Positions 9,976-21,520 of a DNA stretch of 64,000 bases are shown here, piece after piece. The notes beneath the pieces were generated by a model, which saw nothing but the letters and a program-made list of their open reading frames with translations, did no database searches and was not told where the DNA came from. Source of the DNA: Chrysogorgia sp. JL179-B06 (taxonomy: Eukaryota; Cnidaria; Anthozoa; Scleralcyonacea; Chrysogorgiidae); the NCBI GenBank assembly GCA_035772405.1, contig JAYKKM010000009.1:2650001-2714000 (forward strand), read 5' to 3'. Within the stretch, counting starts at the first letter, position 1; every line of letters starts with the position of its first letter. The position numbers and the translations under genes were made by a program.

Positions 9976-11122
9976 GGCAGTTGCACAGCGGTCGATACTG
10001 TAAACATGGTAGTAAATAAATTTGGCGCGATCTTTAGCGTTTTCCTGTCAATACAAAGTGTGCGGGATTGTTTTAAAGGCAACACTGTTTCTACCGATTA
10101 AGCTCTCACTCAGCTCTATTCTTGGATTCTTTGATGGATGTCGGGACCCGGACGACTCAAAGTTTCGATTTTGTGAAGTCACAGCGTGACTGAGGTAAAT
10201 TATCTAGTTGAGTAAATATCAACAATCCTAAGAAGTACAGTATATATAACTTATTTTAATCATGTTTTATCATTCACACAGAATATTTGACCAACACAAC
10301 ATTTGACTAGACTAGAGTGAGACGAGTTGACAATAGGCTGGTCTGTAGTGTAGTAGTATAAACTGAGTCTGTCATTGTATACATATCACATGTCATATGT
10401 GCAGAAAAATGCGAGGAAAAATGCCAAAAAAGCTTTTGTGCAAATATTTCAACTGAAATTACAGTAATTTTGATCTGTCAGCATAATACCACCAGTCCAC
10501 CCTTGTACATGCATAATGCAGACAAGTCTGTATATTAATATATTGAATTCATATTTTCCATTAGTTCTGTTAGATACTGTATGTGTACATGCAATGTGTA
10601 CATGCATTACTATAAGGGGTTAAATAATTGTTGCTTGAGTTGTCCATACTGGCATACATGTAGTCACTAGAATTACATTTACATTGTCTGGAACAAAGTC
10701 TTTGTTTTTGTTCATGTTTATGCAAATGTGTGCACTTTTACACTTGCTGAACACATTTGTATTTTCTGTCTAATGAAGCAATTAGCAGGAATAGGCGAAT
10801 ACCTGTAGCAGCATTTGGGTTTAATCACTTAACCGTGCTATATAAATATTAATGAATGTAAAACAAATGATTGGTGCACTTTCAGGGCATCCTCAACATA
10901 AATTGCAGCTTATTATTAGCTGCTTTGATGTTCGTTATGTTTCCAGACCATATAATTCGAAGTGACTATAAGTTTCCAAATAACCTTTTATGTTGCTTCA
11001 GGGCTGTAGAACTTGTGAAAATGTGGGGGGAGGGTAATCAGTAGAATGTCATTTGATTAGGCTGCTTTAACACTTCATTATATTGTTGATTTAATTCTGG
11101 CAAAAAAGGGTGGGCAGCAGGC

Positions 11123-11566
11123 ATGTCCCTCTCATTTACAGAGCAACAGGGAATGGGAAACTACCTTTTCAATGCTTGTTCCATAGGCCTAACTGGTGAT
11201 GAAAGTGTCCCTGTTTATTTGCAATATTTGATCAGTATTGAATTGTTTAAGCATTCATTGTATTATTCAATTCATCCAATAATATATTGTCATTGTTTCC
11301 ATGGCAAGATAATGGACAAGAATACAATATTTGCTATTGCTCTGTCTCATATTGCTTTCCAATCATACCAGAATAATAATAGAATTGCAGCTGTACTAGT
11401 CATAGCTGAAGCAGTAAATGTGGCAAGCAATTTTAGCTATTCTTCCTTTTTGTCATGGGCTTTGTGTAGTGTCATTATTGGTAAGCCTATAGAGTTGTAC
11501 TGTATTATCCCAGTGGAAAAGACACTGCTGGTAATGTTTACAAATTGTTATTTAACTGCAAAGTGA
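11123..11566 (+). pseudogene. OTU-protease-like fragment within the hAT element
   Basis: The 147-codon frame begins with GMGNYLFNACSIGLTGDES, resembling the OTU signature D-G-N-C-L-x-x-x-S-x-x-L-x-G-x-E-x, with Tyr where the catalytic Cys is expected. It continues YLQYLISIELFKH and a later SSFLSWALCSVIIGKPIELY. The catalytic His region is not evident. If the assignment is right it is an inactive or decayed copy. Low similarity leaves other explanations open. Confidence 0.4.
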
Positions 11567-12079
11567 GCCCACGCCTTCTAGATTAGATCATTCCAGAAAA
11601 TATCCATACTCACTCCTCTTCGGACATCCTACAATAATTTCAGTTAATCTGAAGTTAATTTCACCCCCCCCCCCTTCCGACGGCACATATTTCCTCCATG
11701 GGGAAGATGTGGATCTTTCCTGGGACAACCCATTTATTAGCCTTAAATTGCAATGCACATTTTCCTTGGACTATATCTCAACCTCAAAACTCCAACCAAA
11801 GAAAGATCACTTTGTTCCTCTAAATGCCAGTACATGTAAATCTTAAAGATGTAAAGTTTTCCCTTCCTTCATTTTTTGTGAAGTCTTATGAATTAATAAT
11901 AGCCAAAAATTCCTCATGTACAACTTCTGCTATACAGCCCCCAAACATCAAAGTACCAGCCATACAAACAAACAATTGAAAGCAGCTCACAATTGCTCAT
12001 TTTGCTGATAAGGTACCTATAAGCCATTAGATAAATTCAACCATTCTTCTCAATTAGTTACCACAATTGGTGATAAATT

Positions 12080-12481
12080 GTGTTACCTAAATCTGAAGCT
12101 CTTCCAAACCAGCCATCCTGTTCAGCATGCAATCATGAAAATAATCTACTCCCAGATCTGCAAAGCAATGTCAAAGATGACATTGGACACTTTTGTTTAC
12201 ATGTTAAAAGTTTTAGTGATGAGGAAATGTATAAGTTGTTAACCAATGCATGTATTTCTCAGATACATCTTGATTTTGTCTGCCCTGCAAATGGCTCAAA
12301 TGGTAGAAAGTTTCAATACAGGTGGTTCTCGGAATTCCCTTGGCTTGCCTCTCGGAGTGTAGATGGGGCTTTTTGCCTTCATTGTGTTCTCTTTGCCAAT
12401 GGAGAGAGTACCCATAATGCTGCTCATCTAACATGTCTATATAAACTAACTAACTGTCCAATTGCTTCAGTGATCTACTGA
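12080..12481 (+). pseudogene. TTF-type zinc finger of a ZMYM1-like hAT transposase, N-terminal fragment
   Basis: The protein contains RKFQYRWFSEFPWLASRSVD and GAFCLHCVLFA, the W-x-x-x-x-PWL-x-Y/S...G-x-F-C-x2-C block of TTF-type zinc fingers that open ZMYM1-like hAT transposases. It then runs off into repeats (LTCLYKLTNCP) at 12430. The RNase H-like core and hAT dimerisation domain are missing. Its presence between hAT termini supports the element class. Confidence 0.65.
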
Positions 12482-12633
12482 TTATCCATACCTCTATAAA
12501 CTGATTAAACTGTCCAATATATTGCTTGGTCAACTGATAATCCAACACCTCTATAAACTGATTGAACTGATTGCCTCTTGGCGGGTGCATGTTAAATTAA
12601 TTTTTCTGTCTATAGATAGAAAAATTAATTTAA
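12425..12633. repeat. Short tandem duplication and a 42 bp hairpin
   Basis: CCTCTATAAACTGATT recurs at about 12489 and 12548 with AACTGTCCAAT nearby, a roughly 60 bp duplication. TTAAATTAATTTTTCTGTC at 12592 is complementary to GATAGAAAAATTAATTTAA ending at 12633, making a 19 bp stem hairpin. Confidence 0.7.
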
Positions 12634-13002
12634 AAGTATCCCCCTGTAGTGGAAATGAGTATTTACCCTCTCTCTATGGTAAAATATTACAGGCATTTGA
12701 TGTGTTTATTGCTCGGTAATCATGATTTACACACATGGTTTGATATTGTTATATACATGTACGTGAAATTGTCCGTAAATTACGATATTTGGTTCTTTGT
12801 TTTTGCATAAAATTTGAACGTAAAATTCTCTTAGAATGCGGGAAATCGCGTTTCTGAGGTTGAAGACTTCAAAATTTTCCGGGGGAGCATGCCCCCGTAC
12901 CCCCTAGATATTACGCACCTACGGTGCGTGTCACGCCTGTGGCGCGAACTATTTCACAAATTTGCTTCAGTCAGATTTTGTGCTGGATCCGCCCCTGACA
13001 AT

Positions 13003-13720
13003 GTACTTTAAAAGTTTGTCAAGATCCTCTGTGAGTGGCAACATGTCGACCTTCTGCATGCTGAAATGTGGGAACTCCATTACCTAGAAACTTTTCGAAG
13101 TTATCCGCATCTTCTTCGGCATCTTTGTCCTTTGACCGCAAAGCTTGTCCACGAATCGCATTCACACATTTTTTAGTGAATGGCCAATCGTTAATGCAAG
13201 CAATGGTGTTTACACATCTTGCTGGCCGTCTTTGGTTTCAAATTTACAAATGGTTTTGACAGCTTCAATAACATCAAATTTGTTAGGGTTTGATGAAGTC
13301 GAAAATTTGGGCGTTTAGATTTTCATCTGATTTTCTTAGCTGTATCACCAAACGAGCAAGTTCTCTACTTTTTTGAGATGTATCTTGCACGTTTTTTGTC
13401 CCATCCTTCGCGTTGTTCCTTGCTACCAAGGATGGTTCATCAGTCCTCGTGACTTGGTTGATCATGCTGCCGCACAATGATCAGCTCTCCTTCACCAAGT
13501 TTCCAGTATGGTCATATTGTGATGGTAGTTACCCCACAGTCTTAATTTTTCTAATTGCTTCCTCCTCTCGGCTGATCCAGTCTTCAAAGAGAGGGCAGCA
13601 GTCACTTCTTTCTCGCCAGCATGCTTTCTGTAATAGTGATGGGATATTTTTTTGATAATTCTCCACAGTAAAAGCATGCCTGCTTCTCATAAGTATAAAT
13701 TAGTGCTAACATAATATTTT
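13003..13720 (-). pseudogene. Zinc-finger/tyrosine-recombinase-like gene, upstream piece
   Basis: Reading down from about 13720 gives ACFYCGELSKKISHHYYRKH (a C-x2-C...H-x4-H finger), GEKEVTAALSLKTGSAERRK, LWGNYHHNM, then SQKSRELARLVIQLRK and NDWPFTKKCVNAIRGQALRS. Frames change between these blocks. The order finger, R-ELARL helix and FNKRRGE (at 9190-9404) fits a multicopy animal family that I associate with phage-integrase-like recombinases. Function is therefore uncertain. The gene is split at 13003 by the hAT element. Confidence 0.5.
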
Positions 13721-14000
13721 AAAGTTTCTTCAGCTGGTTACAATTTTGCAGTTGCAATTTTTTATAGATTGTGTAACAACTATAGATTCCGTAACAACTA
13801 TAGATTCCACTTTGTCATTGTCTGTTCAGTTATACATGCACATATGACGTACATGAACAAAAGAACAAAAAAGTGGCCCATGCAATGGAACCACTTGTTA
13901 TCTACTTATTTTATACAATAAAACTAGAAAACCAATTACGAAATGTTGATGGTTCCCAGGGCATGATTTTACCCGTCAAGCTGAGAACTTTGGCAGTGAA
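13721..14000. other. Noncoding spacer with a short duplication
   Basis: ACAACTATAGATTCC is tandemly duplicated near 13780-13808. TTTACCCGTCAAG...GGCAGTGAAAG at 13968-14002 has a direct-repeat partner at 17029-17061. Otherwise nothing is recognised. Confidence 0.5.
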
Positions 14001-14922
14001 AGAATTAGCCTGTGTAGGCGGCGATTTTTTAGGGGTTCGGGTTTGGGTCGAGCAAGTGGGCTGCAGGGCAGAATGCGGGCGAAGGGAGATGGAAAAACCG
14101 CCTGCTGCAAAACTAGTGGTATTTAGATTATGCCCCCAACGACAATTATCCTAATCTAATTAAAAACTAATTAAAAACAACCAATCATATGACTGTTTTG
14201 TAATATGAGCACTTGCACGGATTCATAACAATAATAGTTCACGTGTGAATCTGTCAAACTCACTTTTGCGTGCAACAAATGCAAACCCCAAAGAAAAAGG
14301 CCAGTAACGGAAGAAAACAAAACGTTGCAAGTGCCAGCGATTTCTGTAGATTGCCCAATTAATCTTCACATTATTCTGAACAGATTTCTAAACCGTGCGC
14401 GAAAAATACGGAATGCCCATGAATTGTAATTAAAACCCATCTAGATGCAAACCCTTCGCAAGACCCAGTGGATAAAGAGGACATGCACAAGCAGCCACTC
14501 TCCTGGCACCACAAGATATAAGCGATTATTACCGTCAACTGTTTGTTCACCAAAAGCGCTTCTGAACGCCTCGTTTTTCTTTCCTTTCTTACTTTTTATC
14601 TTCCTAAATTTAATGGCAATATGTGTATTAATTTTATGTACTGTGTCTCTTGTTGGTGCCGGATACATTTATGACTGCTGATTTTATCAAACACGGCAAT
14701 CAATTCTCGTTGACGCTAATTATAGAATACCTGTCCACTTTCGCTATTTGTATCTGTTGACAGTTAGCAAAAGGGTCAAATTACGGAAAGTTCATGATAT
14801 ACAATTGCTTCGTTCTATTTTAAAACCCCATTTAATTTGATAACAATCAACAACTACACACAATAATCCTTCGACATTATTATTAAAGACATTTTAGAGC
14901 ATCTTGGTTTGTATTTCTGCCT

Positions 14923-15376
14923 TTAACTCTTTCATTACGGCTGAAAAACATCAAAAATTGAACGACCACGTTGTTCTATTGATATCTCTTGAAATAACCA
15001 TAACTGTTGCGAAAGCTATACATTTTCTGGAAGCCCAATAAACCGGCTTTTACTTGTTCTTTTAAATTTCCCGAACAAAACACATTATGTTAATATAAAT
15101 TAGCATTAATTATCATAAATCAGGTTGAAAAATTTACATTTTTCCAGAAAAGGCCATCTTGCACGCCCGCATAGCATCTTGAAAACTCAAAATGCCACCA
15201 ATCGCAGAGTTGTTTATGAAATCAAATCAAACTTGGCGTGTGCGTGGATTTCATGTTCCTGGCGCTTGTCGAATTTCAATTTTTAATCTTGCGTTACCGT
15301 GTGCCGTGTTTTTCGATTGACGACTTTGCGGGTCATCAACGACCCATTTTAACTGCGCCCGTAGGGAAAGAGTTAA
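14923..15376. mobile_element. TTAA-flanked MITE, copy 1
   Basis: The 454 bp unit starts TTAACTCTTTCATTACGGC and ends GCCCGTAGGGAAAGAGTTAA, short inverted ends with terminal TTAA, the target used by piggyBac elements. It is noncoding. A second copy at 15853-16296 is almost identical. Confidence 0.75.
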
Positions 15377-15852
15377 TATAGAATGGCCGATATTTTTTCG
15401 CATCGATCAATTTTATATTTTCGCCTGAATTTTTCATCATCGTTGTAAGTCGGCTAAACAACACACATATCAAATTTTAAGCCAATTTGGTGAATTATTT
15501 CTTACATTTCTAAACACGGTGAATTTTGACCTTTTTGACCCACATGCACAGAACCTATTGTGTTTGTAGTGTATAGATAGCTTGCGTATACATTTAAAAG
15601 TATGAGCTCCCGTGCGGGTGGACCGGTGCGGGTGGGATCTCTGCAGAGACTCTGCTTCGGGTAACCCTTACATAATTCCTCTCAATGAGGGGGGTAGGGG
15701 GAGCAGAGAAGGGGGTTCATTTTTTGTCACTGACCATTTTTTTGCTTTGTTAAACTGTATTTACATTGATTATTTTCAATTCAACATGTAATAAACTGCT
15801 TTTCCTTTCACGCTTTTTCTTCGATTATTTTCAATTTACCTATTATTGCTTA

Positions 15853-16296
15853 TTAACTCTTTCATTACGGCTGAAAAACATCAAAAATTGAACGACCACG
15901 TTGTTCTATTGATATCTCTTGAAATAACCATAACTGTTGCGAAAGCTATACATTTTCTGGAAGCCCAATAAACCGGCTTTTACTTGTTCTTTTAAATTTC
16001 CCGAACAAAACACATTATGTTAATATAAATTAGCATTAATCAGGTTGAAAAATTTACATTTTTCCAGAAAAGGCCATCTTGCACGCCCGCATAGCATCTT
16101 GAAAACTCAAAATGCCACCAATCGCAGAGTTGTTTATGAAATCAAATCAAACTTGGCGTGTGCGTGGATTTCATGTTCCTGGCGCTTGTCGAATTTCAAT
16201 TTTTAATCTTGCGTTACCGTGTGCCGTGTTTTTCGATTGACGACTTTGCGGGTCATCAACGACCCATTTTAACTGCGCCCGTAGGGAAAGAGTTAA
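15853..16296. mobile_element. TTAA-flanked MITE, copy 2
   Basis: It is the same unit as 14923-15376 in the same orientation, lacking about ten bases (TATCATAAAT) near its first third. The near-identity of two copies 930 bp apart suggests either recent amplification or a local duplication. The spacer 15377-15852 is AT-rich and unannotatable. Confidence 0.75.
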
Positions 16297-16374
16297 ACAT
16301 GGTTTGAAAAGTGGATGGGTATTCTATAATTGCTCCGTAACTGAGAGCCAACGATATATTAGCGTGTTGTATTT

Positions 16375-16735
16375 GAGAGGGAGTCTCATATTGTTGTTTC
16401 ATCGAAGCTTTAAAGAAGCTCTGTTAAAGTTTGCTCGGAAAGTTCCACGGCATTGAATCCCATTGACTGCATCCCCGCTATCTGGTCCGAAATTATATTC
16501 GTGAGAGATGACCAGAATAGACGAAACAGTATCCTTCTTCAATCGTTTCAGCATTTCTTGCCTTGCGAGGACAAAAATTGTGAAAATCATGCTCTCACCA
16601 ACACCGTTACCTAAAAGAAGTTCCTCTACAGCAACTTCTTGTTGTTCTTTCAGAATAATTTCTCGTCGAGTATTTCGCAAAATAAGTTTCCAACGCTTTA
16701 ACCATACATTCTTTCACGTAGGCCATGTTGACTAA
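16375..16735 (-). pseudogene. RecQ-like DNA helicase N-terminal fragment
   Basis: The minus frame reads ILKEQQEVAVEELLLGNGVG followed by ESMIFTIFVLAR and SSILVISH. This matches RecQ motif 0/I (R-x-x-Q-x-x-A, P-TGFGKSLIFQ) and motif Ia, but the Walker A lysine is lost (GVGESM for GFGKSM). A shifted frame gives SMGFNAVELSEQTLTELL, as in RecQ proteins. DEAD-box and later helicase motifs are absent. Repeat-associated RecQ copies are common in some genomes, so this is likely a hitchhiked or element-encoded remnant. Confidence 0.6.
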
Positions 16736-16919
16736 TATTTCAATATTATATAATTTGACACCTCTTGAAATATTAACCAATCAGTATTTTCCGTTCACCA
16801 GTGGACCGATAATGCAAATTACCCACAAAATGGCAGGCGGTTTTTCCCTTGCCCGCTTGCTCGACCCCAAACCCCAACGCACCGCAACCCTAAAAAACCG
16901 CCGGCTATGAAAGAGTTAA

Positions 16920-17480
16920 AACCTATTTTAACTTATCTCAATTAATCTTTAACTGCCACAATAGACTTTTACTATTTTAATCTCCGTTAACGCCAGACTA
17001 TTTTACTCAGACTAACGCCAGACGAATTTACCCGTCAAGGGGAGAAATCTAGCAGTGAAAAGCTTTTATGGGTTCAGGACTTTCGGTGTGATATTTTGTT
17101 TTATAATGTCGAGTTTTCCCAAGTATGCTGAACAATTGTTGCACATATGGTCAGAAAATATATCTGAAGATCTGTACAGCAGATTATAATTGTGCATTAT
17201 AGTCCGCCTAGATGTTGCGCGTCTCATCTGAGTATACATCTTTTACAGTATATATCGAATGTGTAAATTCGCGACTTAAATAAGTTGCATATGTCGCCAC
17301 GTCTTGATTAAGTTTGATATATTTTGACCTGTAGAAATGGCGTGCTATATTACATTCACAGCTTGGCCGTGATAGCTAAGAAAAGAATCGCGAAGAAATT
17401 GCGCTTCTATGACGAAGAGATTTCCAATTCATAGATAGGTTTTCCTTCATTGTGAAAAGTTGTGTGAACGTTACCAACGA
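16920..17480. other. Noncoding spacer
   Basis: No coding or RNA feature is seen. The segment holds the second copy of the TTTACCCGTCAAG repeat (17029-17061) and otherwise unstructured AT-rich sequence. Confidence 0.5.
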
Positions 17481-17484
17481 ACAT

Positions 17485-19385
17485 GATAATAATAATAATG
17501 ATAATAATTTATTTCATGTCGATTACATAGGGTGTGGTTACCCAATCACCCGAGCAAAAGGCTCATGAGAAAAATGGTCGACAATTATAAATAGAATTAT
17601 GTAAAAATAATATTATGTTAATTACATACATTATAGGTTGATTAAAACTACATTAATTTAACTACATTAAAGTACTGAAATTATTTTTAAAATATTAAAA
17701 ATAATAACCTATATACATGTGTTGCACTGGCAACCAGTTAGTTCACAAAGACCAATACAGTTTCGAAATTGAGATAATGAAGTTGCAGATTTAGCAGCTG
17801 TAGGTAACTTATTCCAGATATGAGATAATATAAGTATAAGAATTATGCATAAAACGACTACAATAAGAATTTTGAACGACATTATGACCGTTACCTCTTA
17901 AAGTGTATGGAGTAATACGAGGTTTAAAATAATTAGAAATATAAGTTGGACCTCCTAGTTTAAAACTCTTGAAGAAAACAATTAATGACTGTTCACGCCG
18001 TCTGTGCTCTAATGAATGCATAGTGGCTAAACTTAATACTAATTCATAAATACTGTTACTTAGTTGCATTAATGTTCTTAGACCATAGTGGTTAGTACTC
18101 TCAAGTTTACTTTTAAGTGGTTTGCTTATTCCTATTACTAACGGGCTACAGTATTCCATGTGAGGTAAAACATAAGCCTTATATAAATTTACTAAAATAT
18201 TCGTTGGTACCATTCGTTTAATAACGGTGTAGGGCTGCGATCTTGGCATAAGATTTCCGTAGTATTTCTTCATGTGTTGTTTAAATGTCAGGTTACGATC
18301 CAATGTCACTCCAAGAATTTTTACGGTTTCTTCACATTTTATAATTTGATCGTTAATCTTTATATCATAATTATAATTGGATTTCCCCAATATCATTGCT
18401 TGTGATTTGCCACCGTTAATTTGTAGAAAGTTTTCTTTGAACCAGCTGGTTAGCGTGTGTATACCCTGATTAAGAGAATACTCCAGAACAGTTGGACACA
18501 AGTCAGAGTCGTACAGCGTAGTGTCATCTGCATCAATACAATTAACGTTATTCAAAAAGATGTTAAAAAGTAAAGGACCTAACAAACTTCTGTGGGGCAC
18601 TACGCAACGTAAAGGCGACCAATCAGAATACACTCCATTGCATTTAACTCTCTGTTTACGATTTTCCAGATAAGATCTCATCAGTTGCAGAGCCGAATCG
18701 TTGAGGCCATATGCCTTCAATTTTGCAAGCAATAGATTGTGGCAAATAGAGTCAAATGCCTTTGACAAGTCAATTGCAACTGTGCCAACCTCTTTCCTTT
18801 GATCAAGGGCCACTCTCCAATCGTCAGTCAGCTTAATTAGTGCTGTGGTACACAAATGACCACGAAGGAATCCAGACATGTTATCCGAGAAAATAGGCGC
18901 AAATCGATCATATAACTGGTCAAATTTTTCAAATAATTTAGGAATTACAGATAAAACTGTGATTGGCCGATAGTTCTTCTTGTTAACCACCTCTTCTTTT
19001 TTAAAGGCAGGTGTAACATCGCCCATTTTCCACTCACTGGGCCACTTGCATGTATTAATACAATAATTAAACAGTTTTGCAAGGGGAGCAACGATAACAG
19101 GAGCTGATATCTTTAATAATTTAGGGGTAAAACCATCAGGACCACAGGATTTCTTCACATTTAATTTCAAAAGGAGACCAGCCATATGTTCACCACTAAC
19201 TTCGTTGAACGAAAAACCAATGTCATAAGATCGACTTCTAATCGTTTTTACACTTATATGATATTCAAAATCGACTCCTTAATGACTGGATGCGTAAAAT
19301 ATTTGTTGAAGATAATACTAAGATTAGTCACTATTTCCCCATCTTATATTTTTAAAAAAGTTAAAATTATGCCATAATATTAGCA
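17485..19385 (-). mobile_element. 5'-truncated CR1/L2-group LINE
   Basis: The minus-strand ORF2 3' half (17809-19185 open, continuing upstream with FSFNEVSGEHM) carries KSCGPDGFTPKLLK, YRPITVLSVIPKLFEKF, AIDLSKAFDSICHNLLL, SLLGPLLFNIF and ADDTTLY. The VPQGS motif reads VPHRS, and about 20 residues before ADD are deleted, removing the YADD Tyr. The C-terminal region is complete. The 3' end is an AT-trinucleotide tail at 17485-17510 (ATAATAATAATGATAATAA on +). Reverse transcriptase activity is unlikely. Confidence 0.85.
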
Positions 19386-20036
19386 AAAGGCTTCTTTAAA
19401 AAGGTGTTTTGAGACTATTTTTAAAATTGTCTGAGTACATAAGAGTTCTAATATCCAATGGGAGATTATTCCACAGTCGGGGTGCGGCTATCGAAAAGCC
19501 CTCTCGCCACAAGTTACCAGACGATGTGGTGGCTGCTTCAACAAATGTTTATCAGAAGACCTAAGTGTACGTGGTGGAATGTAAGGCTGGATTAGCTCAC
19601 TCAAATATGAGGGTCCAAGACCATTGACTGATTTGTAAACATGCAACGATATCTTGCAAATGATACGTTGCTTCACAGGCAGCCAACGCAGCTTGAACAA
19701 CACAGGTGTAATATGATCGCATTTACGAGACAGCGTGATAAGCCTAGCAGCTGAGTTTAAAACATACTGCAAACGCTGTATGAGATGGTCTGGCAAACCG
19801 TATAGCAAAGCATTACAATTGTCAATCCTAGATAGAACAAAGGCATTTATAAGCGTCTTGGTGGTCCCCAAACTTAGAAATTTTCTTATCTTTGCAATGT
19901 TCCTAATGTGATAAAATGCAGACTTGCAAACATCCTTTACATGACCGTCGAGATTCATTGTACTGTCGATGACAACAACAGCATTTGTATTTAATAAAGA
20001 TTTCTTCACCTTTTTGGAGGGGTTATAATTATAAAT
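19386..20036 (-). mobile_element. CR1-group LINE 3' fragment
   Basis: The 173-codon frame (19488-20009) matches the C-terminal part of CR1-like ORF2: FKYLG-type region replaced by VIDSTMNLDGHVKDVC, then LINAFVLSRIDNCNALLYGL, NSAARLITLSRKCDHITPVL and LRWLPVKQRIICKI. A frameshift near 19490 separates the last block (APRLWNNLP). It is a different copy from 17485-19385, and the similar C-terminus at 51165-51906 shows another member of the group in this window. Confidence 0.82.
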
Positions 20037-20138
20037 TCACTTTCCATCATGCCTTTGTTATCACTGGAATCTGATGAATTTCCTTTAATTTGTTCGAGGG
20101 TGGTTCGTTCTGTTTCGTGGTATCGAATACACTGACAA

Positions 20139-20300
20139 TGTTGTAGATCTCTTGCTTTATTTAACTACATATAAGCTTATAATGTACAAAATGATCTCTA
20201 TCATACTCTAGACGCTTATCTATCTCATAAGTCTTGTTTATCTATATCATGCGGTTGATCACGTGCATGAACTATCATGTGCATATCGTATATCGTAACA
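20139..20300 (-). repeat. Gypsy 3' LTR
   Basis: This is a 162 bp LTR, TG...CA bounded in sense, with about 90% identity to the partial 5' copy at 21525-21646. The sequence outside the two LTRs (GACAA on the left, CAATC on the right) does not give a clear 5 bp duplication. Confidence 0.75.
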
Positions 20301-20460
20301 TCTTCTCTCCTTTAAGAGAATCGAAGAAAAGGTGCAATAAAATTCATGGATATATACGAACAAAACAAAGGAAAACAAACAGAGGTTATATCACTTAGTG
20401 AACGTTTTGTGTTCTGATATGGCATTAGGTGTAATTCAGTTATTCTTTTTGCAGTATCTA

Positions 20461-21520
20461 TTATGTAACGTAATCATCAAATCTGGCAGGTCTTGTGATT
20501 ATCCGGTTACTTCGAGTGGCAACTCCCTGAGTTCTCTCTCGTGTCACTGCTTCATGAGCTTCGTTTATGGTAGGATTCTGTTGTTCTACCAGTTCTTGAT
20601 CTGGTGCTTCCTCAGGTATGTCTGGTGGTTGGGATGAGGCCGTCGTCAGTTCTTCTTCGAGCGGTGTCGTATCACTTTCCTCTGCTTTTTCCTTGCAGTC
20701 TTCATACTTTCTTAAGTACATATATTGTTCCACCTGAGACAACCTCGTAGGAACGGATGCCAACTTTCTTTACTATTTCCCCCCGATCCATTTCTTTTTT
20801 CCAAGTTGGAATGGTTGCAGTTTTGTTCAAGCTCCTTTTGCGACTGAGGGTGGAGCGCTTCGGTGTCATCTGGTGTCTTCTTAGTGTGATAATGCCTGCT
20901 TAGAGTATCGGCCAGATACATTTATTTTCCCTTTTTGTAACGTACTTGTAGATCGTACTGCTGCAGGCGCATAAACATCTTCTGGAGCCGACGTGGAGCT
21001 GAGGCGAGCGGTTTCTTGAAAATGGTTTCCAAGGGTTGGTGATCAGAGTCCACAGTGACTTGTCGGCCATAGCTGTATTGGTGGAAACGCTCCATTCCAA
21101 AGACAATAGCCAACAGCTCCTTCTCAATTTGGGCGTAGTTTGACTCGGTTGGTGTTAGCGCTCTGCTTGCATAGGCAAGTGGCCTGTCTTCCTGGAGTAG
21201 TGCTGCTCCTAACCCTTTCTCGCTTGCATCGCATTGGAGGACCAGTGGTTTACTTGGGTCGTAGTATCTCAGCAATGGTGGTTTGGCGACAAGCTTCTTC
21301 ATCTCGGAGAACGCTTGATCATGTTCTGTGGTCTTGTTGAATTGGGTTTCCTTTCGTGTCAGTCGGCGAAGGGGCTCAGATATGTCAGAAAGCTTCGGGA
21401 GGAACTTTGCCAAGTAGTTGACCATGCCCATGATTCTTCGGACCCCTTGTACGTCAGTGGGTTTTGTCAGGTTCTGGATTGTTCAATCTTCGTCGGATCG
21501 GCCTTTACTCCCTTGGAGGT
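20461..21520 (-). pseudogene. Gypsy pol remnant: RT end, RNase H, then integrase C-terminus
   Basis: The 21431-20922 frame reads MGMVNYLAKFLPKLSDISEP then LRYYDPSKPLVLQCDASEKG, LAYASRALTPTE, YAQIEKELLAIVFGMERFHQ and VDSDHQPLETI, a standard RT thumb plus RNase H with D-E-D residues visible. Shortly after, the integrase catalytic core is missing. The last frame (20763-20461) is acidic and ends FDDYVT, like the C-terminus of gypsy integrases. Upstream of 21431, VQGVRRI precedes in another frame. Confidence 0.85.

Larger units (their letters stand above)
9405..12997 (+). mobile_element. hAT-type transposon, 3.6 kb
   Basis: The termini are CAGGGGCGGATCCAG at 9405 and CTGGATCCGCCCCTG at 12983-12997, perfect 15 bp inverted repeats of the CAGGGGCG type common in hAT elements. 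The subterminal CAGTCAGATTTT recurs inverted-equivalent near both ends. ACAAT flanks each side (9400-9404, 12998-13002). The usual hAT duplication is 8 bp, so only part is preserved. Inside are an OTU-like fragment and a TTF-type zinc-finger transposase fragment. No dimerisation-domain coding (hAT C-terminal) is visible, so the element is not autonomous. Confidence 0.82.
14001..16919 (-). mobile_element. Inverted-repeat element with a RecQ-helicase fragment
   Basis: The left 14001-14105 (GTGTAGGCGGCGATTTTTTA... GTCGAGCAAG...AAAAACCGCC) is the imperfect complement of 16831-16919 (GGCGGTTTTT...CTTGCTCGACCCC...AACCGCCGGC), giving about 90 bp inverted ends. The same direct repeat, TTTACCCGTCAAG...CAGTGAAA, lies just outside both ends. 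A RecQ-like fragment sits beside the right end on the minus strand. Two MITEs are nested within. Boundaries are approximate. Confidence 0.5.

Noticed and set aside
14371..14681. Overlapping ORFs on both strands with a hydrophobic stretch (FFFPFLLFIFLNLMAICVLI)
   Set aside because: Three mutually overlapping short frames in AT-rich DNA, with no start context or homology visible.
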